This document shows positions 38,835-48,190 of a DNA stretch of 64,000 bases, in pieces. A program made the translations under genes and the position numbers. This DNA comes from Eleginops maclovinus (taxonomy: Eukaryota > Chordata > Actinopteri > Perciformes > Eleginopidae). The first letter of the stretch is position 1, and each line of letters opens with the position of its first letter. The DNA lies in contig NC_086354.1 in the NCBI RefSeq assembly GCF_036324505.1, forward strand, positions 23,947,207 to 24,011,206, written 5' to 3'. The notes below the pieces were generated by a model. It ran no database searches and was not told the DNA's origin. It was given only the letters and a program-made list of their open reading frames with translations.

Positions 38835-40481
38835 TCACATCAACTGAGCAGAGTTTCCATCTGGGCCAAAAAGAACAAGTCCTGCGTAGAGAGGCTGAGT
38901 GAAGGTGGTCTTGACTATGTGCAGGAGGGTCATGGTTTCGTCAGAGACGCTGAAGAAGGACAGAATACCTGCACTGTGATCCAGGTACACCCCGACCCTG
39001 GAGGACTGAGGACCTGAGATAGGAGTTGTGTGTTTCTTATGTCTGAAATCATAACGACCTTTGTAAAAACCTAATGCCCAAGATGTGTTATTATTTCCAA
39101 TTGTCTCACTGTGATCATCTTTGTACGCTACAGCCACTGCAACTCCTCCCACACCTTTCTCCACCTCCCAGTAACAACGTCCAGTCAGACTCTCTCTACT
39201 CAGGACCTGAGACCTCATCAATAACCTGTCAGTGTGACTAGAAAAACTTTGTCCTAGATGAAAAGTTCCTTTTCGGTTTCCCACAGATAAGGACATTCGT
39301 TCGGTTGCTGTGTTCTGATCCAGTGTGATTTTACGAGAGTATTTTAAGAAATCAGCTCTGGTCTGGGGCTGTGGTTGTGACAGCAATATGTCCACATCAC
39401 CCACTGTATAGACAATTGTCCATTTCTCTCTCAGAACATTTAGAAGTCTTTCTCTGAATTTTGACAACGCTGCTTTCACATCTTCGAGCAAGCGCAGAGG
39501 AAGGACGTTGATGCTGGATGAGTCTGTAGATTCACTGAGAGGTGGCAGTGAGGGGTAGCTCTGAAGAAACTGCGTGTGATCCTCTGTGTGAGAGAAATCC
39601 TCCAGTGCAGCGTCTTTCTTCTTCAGCTCAGAGATCTTCTGCTCCAGCTTCTCCTGAAACTCTCTGACTCGACTCACTTCAGTTACCTGCTGAGATCTGA
39701 CCTGCTGCTTCACATAAGATCTTCTTTTCTCCATGAGGCGGATCAGCTCAGTGAAGATCTTCTCACTGTCCTCCACTGCTTTATCAGCAGAGCAGTTGAT
39801 GGCCTTTACCTCCTCTTGAAGGAGCTTCATATCCTTCTCTATGTCCTGGATCCTCTGCTGGATGTTTTGTCGACTCCCCTCCAGCTCTCTCTGCCTCTCA
39901 GTCCTCTCTGCTGCAGCTGACACTGTATCGTGGCCTTTATGTTCATCCACAGAGCAGAGGTAACAGATACACTGCTGATCAGTGCGGCAAAACATCTTCA
40001 TCACCTCGTCGTGACGAGAGCAGATGTTCTCCTGGAGCTTCTTGGAGGGCTTCACCAGCTTGTGTTTTCCAAAGGCAGGAGATTCATAATGAGGCTGGAG
40101 GTGTTGCTCACAGTAAGAGATCAGACACATGAGACAGGACTTACTGGCTCTCAGTTTTCTCCCAGTGCAGACATCACAGGCCACATCTTCAGGTCCAGCA
40201 TAGCAGTGATCAGCAGGAGCTTCTTCAAGTCCAGTCTTCTTCAGCTCCTCCACTAAAGCTGCTAGTGTGGTGTTTTTCACCAGGACAGGCCTCAGTGTGG
40301 AGCTCTTCCTACAATGAGGGCAGCTGTAGACTTCCTTCTCATCCTCTTTATCCCAGTGAGCTTGAATACAGCTCATGCAGAAACTGTGTCCACAGGGAGT
40401 AGTCGCAGGTTCCTTTAGCACTTCCAGACAAATCGAACAGCAAATTGCGTCCTGGTACAGCTGAGCTCCTTTCTGTGCCAT
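38835..40481 (-). CDS. finTRIM-like E3 ubiquitin ligase (TRIM16/TRIM25-like), copy 3, intact
   Basis: A 548-residue single-exon reading frame. The RING finger is complete: C15, C18, C30, H32, C35, C38, C54, C57, the C3HC4 order of E3 ubiquitin ligases. A B-box-1-like set follows (C102, C105, C116, C119, C124, H127), then B-box 2 (C154, H157, C165, C173, C176, H181, H184), a Glu/Lys-rich coiled coil (about 190-300) and a PRY-SPRY B30.2 domain (about 370-545, with the LSRESLTGRCYWEVE core). Fish-specific TRIM families of this type are cytosolic and linked to antiviral defence. Its RING-to-coiled-coil half is almost identical to the other copies, but its B30.2 differs in many positions. A TATA-like GGCTATATGC lies about 40 bases upstream of the ATG, conserved in all three full copies. 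The start is supported by MAQKG conservation and the GGTATAATGG context. Confidence 0.93.
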   Translation of the reverse strand: MAQKGAQLYQDAICCSICLEVLKEPATTPCGHSFCMSCIQAHWDKEDEKEVYSCPHCRKSSTLRPVLVKNTTLAALVEELKKTGLEEAPADHCYAGPEDVACDVCTGRKLRASKSCLMCLISYCEQHLQPHYESPAFGKHKLVKPSKKLQENICSRHDEVMKMFCRTDQQCICYLCSVDEHKGHDTVSAAAERTERQRELEGSRQNIQQRIQDIEKDMKLLQEEVKAINCSADKAVEDSEKIFTELIRLMEKRRSYVKQQVRSQQVTEVSRVREFQEKLEQKISELKKKDAALEDFSHTEDHTQFLQSYPSLPPLSESTDSSSINVLPLRLLEDVKAALSKFRERLLNVLREKWTIVYTVGDVDILLSQPQPQTRADFLKYSRKITLDQNTATERMSLSVGNRKGTFHLGQSFSSHTDRLLMRSQVLSRESLTGRCYWEVEKGVGGVAVAVAYKDDHSETIGNNNTSWALGFYKGRYDFRHKKHTTPISGPQSSRVGVYLDHSAGILSFFSVSDETMTLLHIVKTTFTQPLYAGLVLFGPDGNSAQLM

Positions 40482-41552
40482 TATACCTCCCTAACAGCGA
40501 GTGACAGTCTGCAGTGCATATAGCCTGCCAGCTCACTCTCTTCACAACAGTTGTGTTTCACCCACATCGAAACTGTAGTCCAGTGAAGGGGCGGGAACAT
40601 GTGATTATCGGAAAAGGTGCAGCTTGCTATCTGTGAGATAAGCAGAAAGTATGACGGGTTTACAAGCTTAACTTCCTTCCATAAAGAGGAGTGATTTGCA
40701 AGATACAGGGTGTGTTTAAATAGTCCTTATTATGAGAACACGAGTCAGTCTGTGCTGACTGAATGATCTTTGTGAAGTGGAACAAAAGGGACAATATCTC
40801 CCTTGAAGTGTAGTGTAGTATAAGTAAAGGGTAGTACACAATACTTTAAAGTACATCACCAAGATGAGTACTACAGTAAAAGGTCTGAGTCACTTTCCAA
40901 CTCACATGTAATGAACTGTAAAATGAAATGTGTTTATCTATTTTTATAGATTGACTTTGTGTTTTGTATTTTTGATAGTCAAATCTAGAATAAAATAACA
41001 GAATAACTGTGTTCAGCCATCTCTGGCTTTTTGTATGTATTTAACTCCTATTTAAATACATACATAAATACTCTTAATTGTATTTTTTGTGTTCTTATTA
41101 TTTTTCATGTATTTATATATTTTAAATATTGTGTAATATTATTATTACTATGTTCTGTATTTTGTAATCATTATTTAATGTACATTTTTATTCAAGTTAT
41201 AATTATTATTAATGTTTTATTATTGTTTTATTTATTATTATTTTATTGTATTTATTCCCATTTTTTTCACTTCCCCCGGAGCTGGGGGAGCGTCACCTTG
41301 AGGCTGGACAGCCGGGCTGCCCCCCCTCACAAATCTGTTTGCAAATGTTTTTAATTGTCTGATATTCAGCTCCGTGTTTGTCAATCACCAAGGTGTGTTT
41401 CACTGTCTTTTGAAATTCATAATATATTTTTGTAATTGACCAAATCTCTCTCTCTGTCTCTTTATGTTTTCTGTACCATTTTTTTTTTTGTCCATCGGAG
41501 GTCGGGAAGGGGACGTCACCTACCTCCATCAACCTCTGGCAGTTAACAAATA

Positions 41553-44500
41553 TATATACCTAAACTCAACTCAATGAAGCCATGAGAACACTTTGTTCTA
41601 AATCTGTGCTGCAAATAAAACGGAACAATGATTCCAAATGTATAATTTAATGAAATAAATCATCACCTTCACAACTTATATCGTACACTTTACCATGGCG
41701 GATTACTAGGTCAGGATGTGATGAAACATCCCAGCTTTCACAGCAAACGAAATCACCAATCTCAATTTAAACCAAGGATAACGAGAAACATAATCAAAAG
41801 CATATTATGTGAGTATTACATTCATTAAATCCTGCAGCAAAGGTCATATTGATGTTAAAATAGAGACTAAAATGAAACAAACTGCATCTTATGAGATAAA
41901 TCAGTGTTAGATAAGATGATGTGTGATAAAAAGTACATCATTTGCATTTCCTTCCAAGATAAAAAATAATAAATCAGCATTTGAAAACCCTAACCATATC
42001 TAAACACAAAATACTCCTTATGAAAAGTAAAAGGCACCAAAGCACACCTGAGTTTTGTGACAGTGGGAAACATATGCAAAGAGGGACCTCTGGTGGGGGA
42101 TTTAAAATCTGCTAATAGCTGACGGAGCAGAGGAGAAGCCATATTACTCACTAACCCATACCCATGTATAGATAGAACCACAACAATGTAGAAGAGCGAC
42201 CTAACGCACCAAATCTGAAGCAACACATTTCTACCTTTACTGCAAATCAAATAATATAAGTAGTAGTAAAGTGAATGCCCCGAGTACATTTCCAAAGTGT
42301 TTCCTGTATCTGAAAACTTGATAACGGTCTTTAAACTCTCAAATTTAAATCGACAAATGCATAACTTACACAAATACATACTTTTAGACATTCCCAGTGT
42401 TGTTAACAGATGTCTGCTTTAGTCCTTAGACAGTAGGTCAGTCTTTCATTAGTATTTCTTCTGCAATGTCCAGCCTCTGACCCAGTCCAGGGAGGGGGTC
42501 ACTTTTTAACCAGTTCCTTGTGATGGCCTTTTGTACACCTGCAGGATCAGGATTTTAAAATGTCTTCCTTTCCTCTTTGCATTTACCAAACTGTTTTCCA
42601 GCATCTGAGGATTATCCATTTTCCTCTCAATGACTTCTTAAGCTCACAACATCTCAGCAGTGTTTCCGATGGCAGGATTAACACGAAGTCCTGCGTAGAG
42701 AGGCTGAGCAAAGGGGGTCTTGACTCTGTGCAGGAGGGTCATCATGGTTTCCTCTGAGACGCTGTAGAAGGACAGAATACCTGCACTTTGATCCAGGTAC
42801 ACCGCGACCCTGGAGGCCTGAGGACCTGGGACTGGAGTTGCGATATTGTTATGTCTGAAATCATAACGACCTTTGTAAAAACCTAATGCCCATGACTTGT
42901 CACTATCTCCAAATTTTCCTTTCACAGTGTTATCATCTTTGTACGCTACAGCCACTGCAACTCCTCCCACACCTTTCTCCACCTCCCAGTAACAACGTCC
43001 AGGTAGACTCTCTCTACTCAGGACCTGCCAATCAATGAACCTGTCTGTGTGACGAGGATAATTTTGTTCTGGCGTTAAAGTTACTTTCTGGTTCCCCTCA
43101 GATAACAACAGACGTGTGTGTGCTGTGTTCTGATCCAGAGTGATTTTATGTGAGTATCTTAAGAAATCAGCTCTGGTCTTGGGCTGTGGTTGTGACAGCA
43201 ATATGTCCACATCACCCACTGTCAGAGAGACGTTTGTCCATTTCTCTCTCAGAACATTTAGAAGTCTTTCTCTGAATTTTGACAACGCTGCTTTCACATC
43301 TTCGAGGAAGCGCAGAGGAAGGACGTTGATGCTGGATGAGTCTGTAGATTCACTGAGAGGTGGCAGTGAGGGGTAGCTCTGAAGAAACTGCGTGTGATCC
43401 TCTGTGTGAGAGAAATCCTCCAGTGCAGCGTCTTTCTTCTTCAGCTCAGAGATCTTCTGCTCCAGCTTCTCCTGAAACTCTCTGACTCGACTCACTTCAG
43501 TTTCCTGCTGAGATCTGACCTGCTGCTTCACATAAGAGCTTCTTTTCTCCATGAGGCGGATCAGCTCAGTGAAGATCTTCTCACTGTCCTCCACTGCTTT
43601 ATCAGCAGAGCAGTTGATGGCCTTTACCTCCTCTTCAAGCAGCTTCACATCCTTCTCTATGTCCTGGATCCTCTGCTGGAGGTTTTGTCGACTCCCCTCC
43701 AGCTCTCTCTGCCTCTCAGTCCTCTCTGCTGCAGCTGACACTGTATCGTGGCCTTTATGTTCATCCACAGAGCAGAGAGAACAGATACACTGCTGATCAG
43801 TGCGGCAAAACATCTTCATCACCTCGTCGTGACGAGAGCAGATGTTCTCCTGGAGCTTCTTGGAGGGCTCCACCAGCTTGTGTTTTCCAAAGGCAGGAGA
43901 TTCATAATGAGGCTGGAGGTGTTGCTCACAGTAAGAGATCAGACACATGAGACAGGACTTACTGGCTCTCAGTTTTCTCCCAGTGCAGACATCACAGGCC
44001 ACATCTTCAGGTCCAGCATAGCAGTGATCAGCAGGAGCTTCTTCAAGTCCAGTCTTCTTCAGCTCCTCCACTAAAGCTGCTAACATGGTGTTTTTCAGCA
44101 GGACAGGCCTCAGTGTGGAGCTCTTCCTACACTGAGGGCAGCTGTAGACTTCCTTCTCATCCTCTTTATCCCAGTGAGCTTGAATACAGCTCATGCAGAA
44201 ACTGTGTCCACAGGGAGTAGTCGCAGGTTCCTTTAGTACTTCCAGACAAATCGAACAGCAAATTGCGTCCTGGTACAGCTGAGCTCCTTTCTGTGCCATT
44301 ATACCTCCCTAACAGCGAGTGACAGTCTGCAGTGCATATAGCCTGCCAGCTCACTCTCTTCACAACAGTTGTGTTTCACCCACATCGAAACTGTAGTCCA
44401 GTGAAGGGGCGGGAACATGTGATTATCGGAAAAGGTGCAGCTTGCTATCTGTGAGATCTGCAGAAAGTATGACGGGTTTACAAGCTTAACTTCATTCCAT

Positions 44501-45129
44501 AAAGAGGAGTGATTTGCAAGATACAGGGTGTGTTTAAATAGTCCTTATTATGAGAACATGAGTCAGTCTGTGCTGACTGAATGATCTTTGTGAAGTGGAA
44601 CAAAAGGGACAATATCTCCCTTGAAGTGTAGTGTAGTATAAGTAAAGGGTAGTACACAATACTTTAAAGTACATCACCAAGATGAGTACTACAGTAAAAG
44701 GTCTGAGTCACTTTCCAACTCACATGTAATGAACTGTAAAATGAAATGTGTTTATTTATTTTTATAGATTGACTTTGTGTTTTATAGCTAGAGTAAAATT
44801 AAAAAAATAACTGTGAAGTTCAATGCCATCTCTGGCTTTATGCATTTCATTTTTTTATACGTTGTATTTTGTGTATGTTGTATTATTTGTTTTTTATGGA
44901 AATTTGATTTAACACCTTTTATTATTATTACTATGTTTGGTATTTTGTTATTATTATTATTTGATTTTTTTAATCCATTTTTCACGCCCCTCAGAGCTGG
45001 GGGAGCCCCCCCTCACATATCTGTTTGCAAAGGTTACGTTTGTCTGATATTCAGCTCCGCGTTTGTCAATCCCCAAGGTGTGTTTCACTGTCTTTTCAAA
45101 TTCGTAATGTCATTTTTTATTTGACCAAA

Positions 45130-45131
<2 letters not shown>
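41553..45131 (-). repeat. segmental duplication unit 3
   Basis: Closest in layout to unit 1, with one full finTRIM gene (42644-44299). Similarity on the 5' side of the gene becomes patchy beyond about 44780 and ends near the GT microsatellite at 45132, so this is probably the edge of the duplicated block. Confidence 0.85.
42644..44299 (-). CDS. finTRIM-like E3 ubiquitin ligase (TRIM16/TRIM25-like), copy 4, intact
   Basis: A 551-residue single-exon reading frame, [10 protein letters not shown] to a TGA at 42646-42644. All eight RING ligands, both B-box ligand sets, the coiled coil and a full B30.2 domain are present. It differs from copy 3 by scattered changes in the N-terminal half (for example CPQC for CPHC, VEPSKK for VKPSKK, CICSLC for CICYLC) and by many more in the B30.2 half, where it matches copy 1 and the orphan domain at 38034-38453. 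Probably a cytosolic ubiquitin ligase whose B30.2 domain selects targets. A single-exon TRIM with this layout fits fish TRIM16/25-like expansions. Expression cannot be judged; a GAAACTG half-site lies upstream, but no full interferon response element was seen. Confidence 0.93.
   Translation of the reverse strand: MAQKGAQLYQDAICCSICLEVLKEPATTPCGHSFCMSCIQAHWDKEDEKEVYSCPQCRKSSTLRPVLLKNTMLAALVEELKKTGLEEAPADHCYAGPEDVACDVCTGRKLRASKSCLMCLISYCEQHLQPHYESPAFGKHKLVEPSKKLQENICSRHDEVMKMFCRTDQQCICSLCSVDEHKGHDTVSAAAERTERQRELEGSRQNLQQRIQDIEKDVKLLEEEVKAINCSADKAVEDSEKIFTELIRLMEKRSSYVKQQVRSQQETEVSRVREFQEKLEQKISELKKKDAALEDFSHTEDHTQFLQSYPSLPPLSESTDSSSINVLPLRFLEDVKAALSKFRERLLNVLREKWTNVSLTVGDVDILLSQPQPKTRADFLRYSHKITLDQNTAHTRLLLSEGNQKVTLTPEQNYPRHTDRFIDWQVLSRESLPGRCYWEVEKGVGGVAVAVAYKDDNTVKGKFGDSDKSWALGFYKGRYDFRHNNIATPVPGPQASRVAVYLDQSAGILSFYSVSEETMMTLLHRVKTPFAQPLYAGLRVNPAIGNTAEML

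Positions 45132-45162
<31 letters not shown>
45132..45162 (+). repeat. (TG)n microsatellite
   Basis: About 15 TG dinucleotides at the outer edge of duplication unit 3. Confidence 0.95.
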
Positions 45163-45163
<1 letters not shown>

Positions 45164-45843
45164 CTCCTGAGGTTGTGGCAGGTAGGTAGCTAAGTATTCA
45201 GCTGTCAGTACTGCTCTCTGTGAGCTCTGCTAACAGGATGTTTGTTTTTAAATTTCGACAGTTTTGTGTTTGGACTGGTTAAAGTGTTGTGCATTCTGTC
45301 AAAAAGTGCAACTCAGAAACGTTCCTCTTGGGGGAGCCATTGTTTTTTTGTACAGTCTGATGGCCGGGCTATGCTCACTGAGTCTGTACAATGGTTTGCC
45401 ATTATTACACAGGTGAGGGTGAGAGTGATCGTACTGCAAACACAGTCAAGATGATTTTCCGCAGATGCAGTTTAGCTGAGGTTCATTGAGACTCTACAAC
45501 ACCAAAGCGGTGGTGATGAAGGAGTTGTATGGGTTGAACTGTTGGCTCTCTTCACGTGTTCCTCCGTTACTTCTAAGCAGTGACGTTTTTTTGTACAAAA
45601 CTGGTGGGGCACGAACAACTTAGATATGTATAGGCTTGTTGTTCCTTAATACATGGAGTAAAAAGCGCTATCACAAGCGAAACTTAACAATAACAACTAC
45701 CGTATTGCCTCAGCATGAAAACACCAGACTGTATAAAGGAAACAGCGACCCGCGTCACCGTGGTTACAGTATCAATCGATCCAGCAGATCGATAGCCTAA
45801 AGCCTAAACACACACTATCAACTTAAACTCTGCTTTTACTCAC
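45164..45843. other. sequence between finTRIM block and orphan exon
   Basis: No gene recognised. A possible plus-strand mini-exon (acceptor TTTTTTTGTACAG, 57 bases, donor GTGAGGG near 45414) is too weak to call. Confidence 0.5.
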
Positions 45844-45935
45844 CAAAGCTCCAGTACAGGGTCAACTTCTTTCATTTTCTGTCTGGAGTTTTTACCGCTG
45901 GTGATGTACTCGAAGCGCTCTCGTCTGCTCTTCAT
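45844..45935 (-). CDS. first coding exon of an unrecognised gene
   Basis: ATG at 45935-45933 opens 30 codons plus two bases, starting MKSRRERFEYITSGKNSRQK and ending before a strong donor GTGAGTAAAAG at 45843. Codon choice (CGC TTC GAG TAC ATC ACC AGC) looks truly coding. It sits about ten bases from an E2F-like site and below CCAAT, CRE-like and NRF-1-like sites, as in a CpG-type housekeeping promoter. The partner exon must lie at lower coordinates and start with a base completing TGN. I could not find it, and the finTRIM block begins 700 bases downstream. I do not recognise the protein. It may be a gene interrupted by the TRIM duplications, or one whose other exons lie beyond or within the block. 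Confidence 0.5.
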
Positions 45936-45943
45936 AACTACAC

Positions 45944-46019
45944 TTTTCGCGCCACACACACTTCAGCCAATCAGCTCTGACGATGACGTTTAGAACAGAA
46001 ACTCTGAGCATGCGCAGTG
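45944..46019 (-). promoter_or_regulatory. candidate housekeeping promoter of the 45844-45935 exon
   Basis: Minus-strand order toward the ATG: NRF-1-like TGCGCATGC (about 46008-46016), CRE-like ACGTCATCGTCA (45978-45989), inverted CCAAT box TGATTGGC (45966-45973), E2F-like GGCGCGAAAA (45944-45953). Sites are seen; use is inferred. Confidence 0.45.
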
Positions 46020-46342
46020 TAGTTTCAGTACACATTTGCTAGCCTCGCATCGCCCGCAAAACCAGTTATTTCACCAAAAAACTCACATTCCCAGATTGCA
46101 TTGTACGTGTTAAGATTCAGACTACAACCAAACATAGTATAATATTATATATTTTGAAACTGGAGTTTTTCCACGTCTTCCTGCAGCTGGTCAACAAGAG
46201 AAATGTGAAAACTGATGCCCACCACAAGAGAGCACCGTCATCCTGCTCCCAGTGGAGGTTAAAAGCCCTCAGATCACTTCGAGTTAAGGACTAAAAACGA
46301 TGTCTTTAAAGTTTACACTGATAAAACCTGTAAAGAGCAGAG

Positions 46343-46440
46343 GTGGAAGAAGTACTCAGGTAATTTACTAGAGAATAAAGTACAGGAATACATCCAAATC
46401 TTTTATCTAATAAAAATGCAGACTTTAGGAAAATGTAAAA
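46343..46440 (+). repeat. 5' end of the fish GTGGAAGAAGT MITE
   Basis: AGAGGTGGAAGAAGTACTCA followed by a TTTACT/TAAAGTAC region matches the left terminus of the abundant fish MITE whose right half is seen at 29255, 50740 and 16262. Confidence 0.6.
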
Positions 46441-46918
46441 AATCTGATAAGTCAAAATCCAATATGCAACTGTCAGTCACCATTGGTATTATATTACTAA
46501 AATATCTGAATATGTGTCAGTGTCTCCATCTATAGCATATTTTTTACTACCATTACTGCATACACTACAATAGATCATCCCATTAAATGTCAATAAAACT
46601 GACTATAATAAACCTGATTAGAAAATACAGTTATTACAGTTATATGAGACTCGAGTGTGGTGCTAAGCCATAAAGAATTTAACATACAGTACAGTCATTT
46701 GGGAGATGTGATATGATCTCCCAGTCTGTCAGGATGGAAACCTCCAGTAAATATTTAATCAGCAATTCGGGTCGCCTTTCAAATATTCATGAAATCTAAT
46801 CAACTTAATCACGGTACGATCGTTATTTCACAGCGTAATGAAACTCCCCGCCAATTCACTCGAGCGTGACCAGGGTGGCTGACTTCACGGTGTCACTCTT
46901 AAAACAATAAAGGTATCT
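46441..46918. other. no gene seen
   Basis: AT-rich unique-looking sequence between the MITE end and the CA repeat. Confidence 0.6.
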
Positions 46919-46950
46919 CACACACACACACACAGACACACAGACACACA

Positions 46951-47018
<68 letters not shown>
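46919..47018 (+). repeat. (CA)n microsatellite
   Basis: About 100 bases of CA repeats with a few CAGACA interruptions in the first third. Confidence 0.97.
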
Positions 47019-47021
<3 letters not shown>

Positions 47022-47111
47022 AGAAAGAGATATGAAGAAGGGAAAGGGGGGTGAAACTCGAGCCAACATGTAAAATAGGAAGGGAATAAACTCCTGTTTC
47101 AAATAATAATA

Positions 47112-48102
47112 TTAAAGAGTCCTCTCCTGCTGATGTTCAGGTGTGTATCAGTATGTAGAGTCTCTACTTTAAAGAGTCCTCTCCTGCTGATGTTCAGGTG
47201 TGTATCAGTATGTAGAGTCTCTACTTTAAAGAGTCCTCTCCTGCTGATGTTCAGGTGTATATCAGTATGTAGTGTCTCTACTTTAAAGAGTCCTCTCCTG
47301 CTGATGTTCAGGTGTATATCAGTATGTAGTGTCTCTACTTTAAAGAGTCCTCTCCTGCTGATGTTCAGGTGTGTATCAGTATGTAGTGTCTCTACTTTAA
47401 AGAGTCCTCTCCTGCTGATGTTCAGGTGTATATCAGTATGAAGTGTCTCTACTTTAAAGAGTACTCTCCTGCTGATGTTCAGGTGTATATCAGTATGTAG
47501 AGTCTCTACTTTAAAGAGTCCTCTCCTGCTGATGTTCAGGTGTATATCAGAATGTAGCGTCTCTACTTTAAAGAGTCCTCTCCTGCTGATGTTCAGGTGT
47601 ATATCAGTATGTAGAGTCTCTACTTTAAAGAGTCCTCTCCTGCTGATGTTCAGGTGTATATCAGTATGTAGAGTCTCTACTTTAAAGAGTCCTCTCCTGC
47701 TGATGTTCAGGTGTATATCAGTATGTAGTGTCTCTACTTTAAAGAGTCCTCTCCTGCTGATGTTTAGGTGTATATCAGTATGTAGTGTCTCTACTTTAAA
47801 GAGTCCTCTCCTGCTGATGTTCAAGTGTATATCAGTATGTAGCGTCTCTACTTTAAAGAGTCCTCTCCTGCTGATGTTCAGGTGTATATCAGTATGTAGT
47901 GTCTCTACTTTAAAGAGTCCTCTCCTGCTGATGTTTAGGTGTATATCAGTATGTAGCGTCTCTACTTTAAAGAGTCCTCTCCTGCTGATGTTCAGGTGTA
48001 TATCAGTATGTAGAGTCTCTACTTTAAAGAGTCCTCTCCTGCTGATGTTCAGGTGTATATCAGTATGTAGCGTCTCTACTTTAAAGAGTCCTCTCCTGCT
48101 GG
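47112..48102 (+). repeat. 57-bp minisatellite (about 17 copies)
   Basis: Units contain TTAAAGAGTCCTCTCCTGCT, GATGTTCAGGTGTATATCAG and TATGTAGNGTCTCTAC, where N is A, T or C. As 57 is divisible by three and the unit lacks stops in some frames, it gives long open frames on both strands (for example 47099-47824 minus and 47475-48185 plus). These have a 19-residue period and no start or splice context, so I do not call a protein. Confidence 0.95.
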
Positions 48103-48190
48103 CCGACTCTGTTTTGATTGGTCCGCTTAGAGATGTCCCGCCTCTCAGCCTATCAGGTACAATGTGTTGGAGCTCTAGCCAATAGATGTG
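48103..48190 (+). repeat. dispersed repeat fragment, second copy
   Basis: GCTTAGAGATGTCCCGCC and CTAGCCAATAG match 7290-7385. The 57-bp minisatellite ends exactly where this similarity begins, so the array may have grown from this element's edge. Confidence 0.6.

Larger units (their letters stand above)
33475..41552 (-). repeat. segmental duplication unit 2 (carries hAT insertion and extra B30.2)
   Basis: Aligns to units 1 and 3 but is longer because of the hAT element (33630-37425) and an internal duplication that adds an orphan B30.2 segment with its 3' flank (about 37889-38453). Confidence 0.85.

Noticed and set aside
39576..40256. Leu/Ser-rich plus-strand frames opposite the finTRIM genes
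   Set aside because: Antisense shadows repeated at 31500-32180 and 43394-44074; the sense strand encodes the RING/B-box/coiled-coil protein.
41990..42391. 133-codon minus-strand frame in the finTRIM 3' flank (also seen fused at 38582)
   Set aside because: Lies in duplicated noncoding flank, is not preserved as a full frame in unit 1, and has no recognisable domain.
45352..45413. Possible 57-base plus-strand mini-exon between a TTTGTACAG acceptor and a GTGAGGG donor
   Set aside because: No neighbouring exon or recognisable peptide; splice-like words this good occur by chance in a region this size.
47099..47824. 241-codon minus-strand frame with a 19-residue repeat
   Set aside because: It is the 57-bp minisatellite read in a stop-free frame; the opposite strand is open too, and there is no start, splice or codon-use support.
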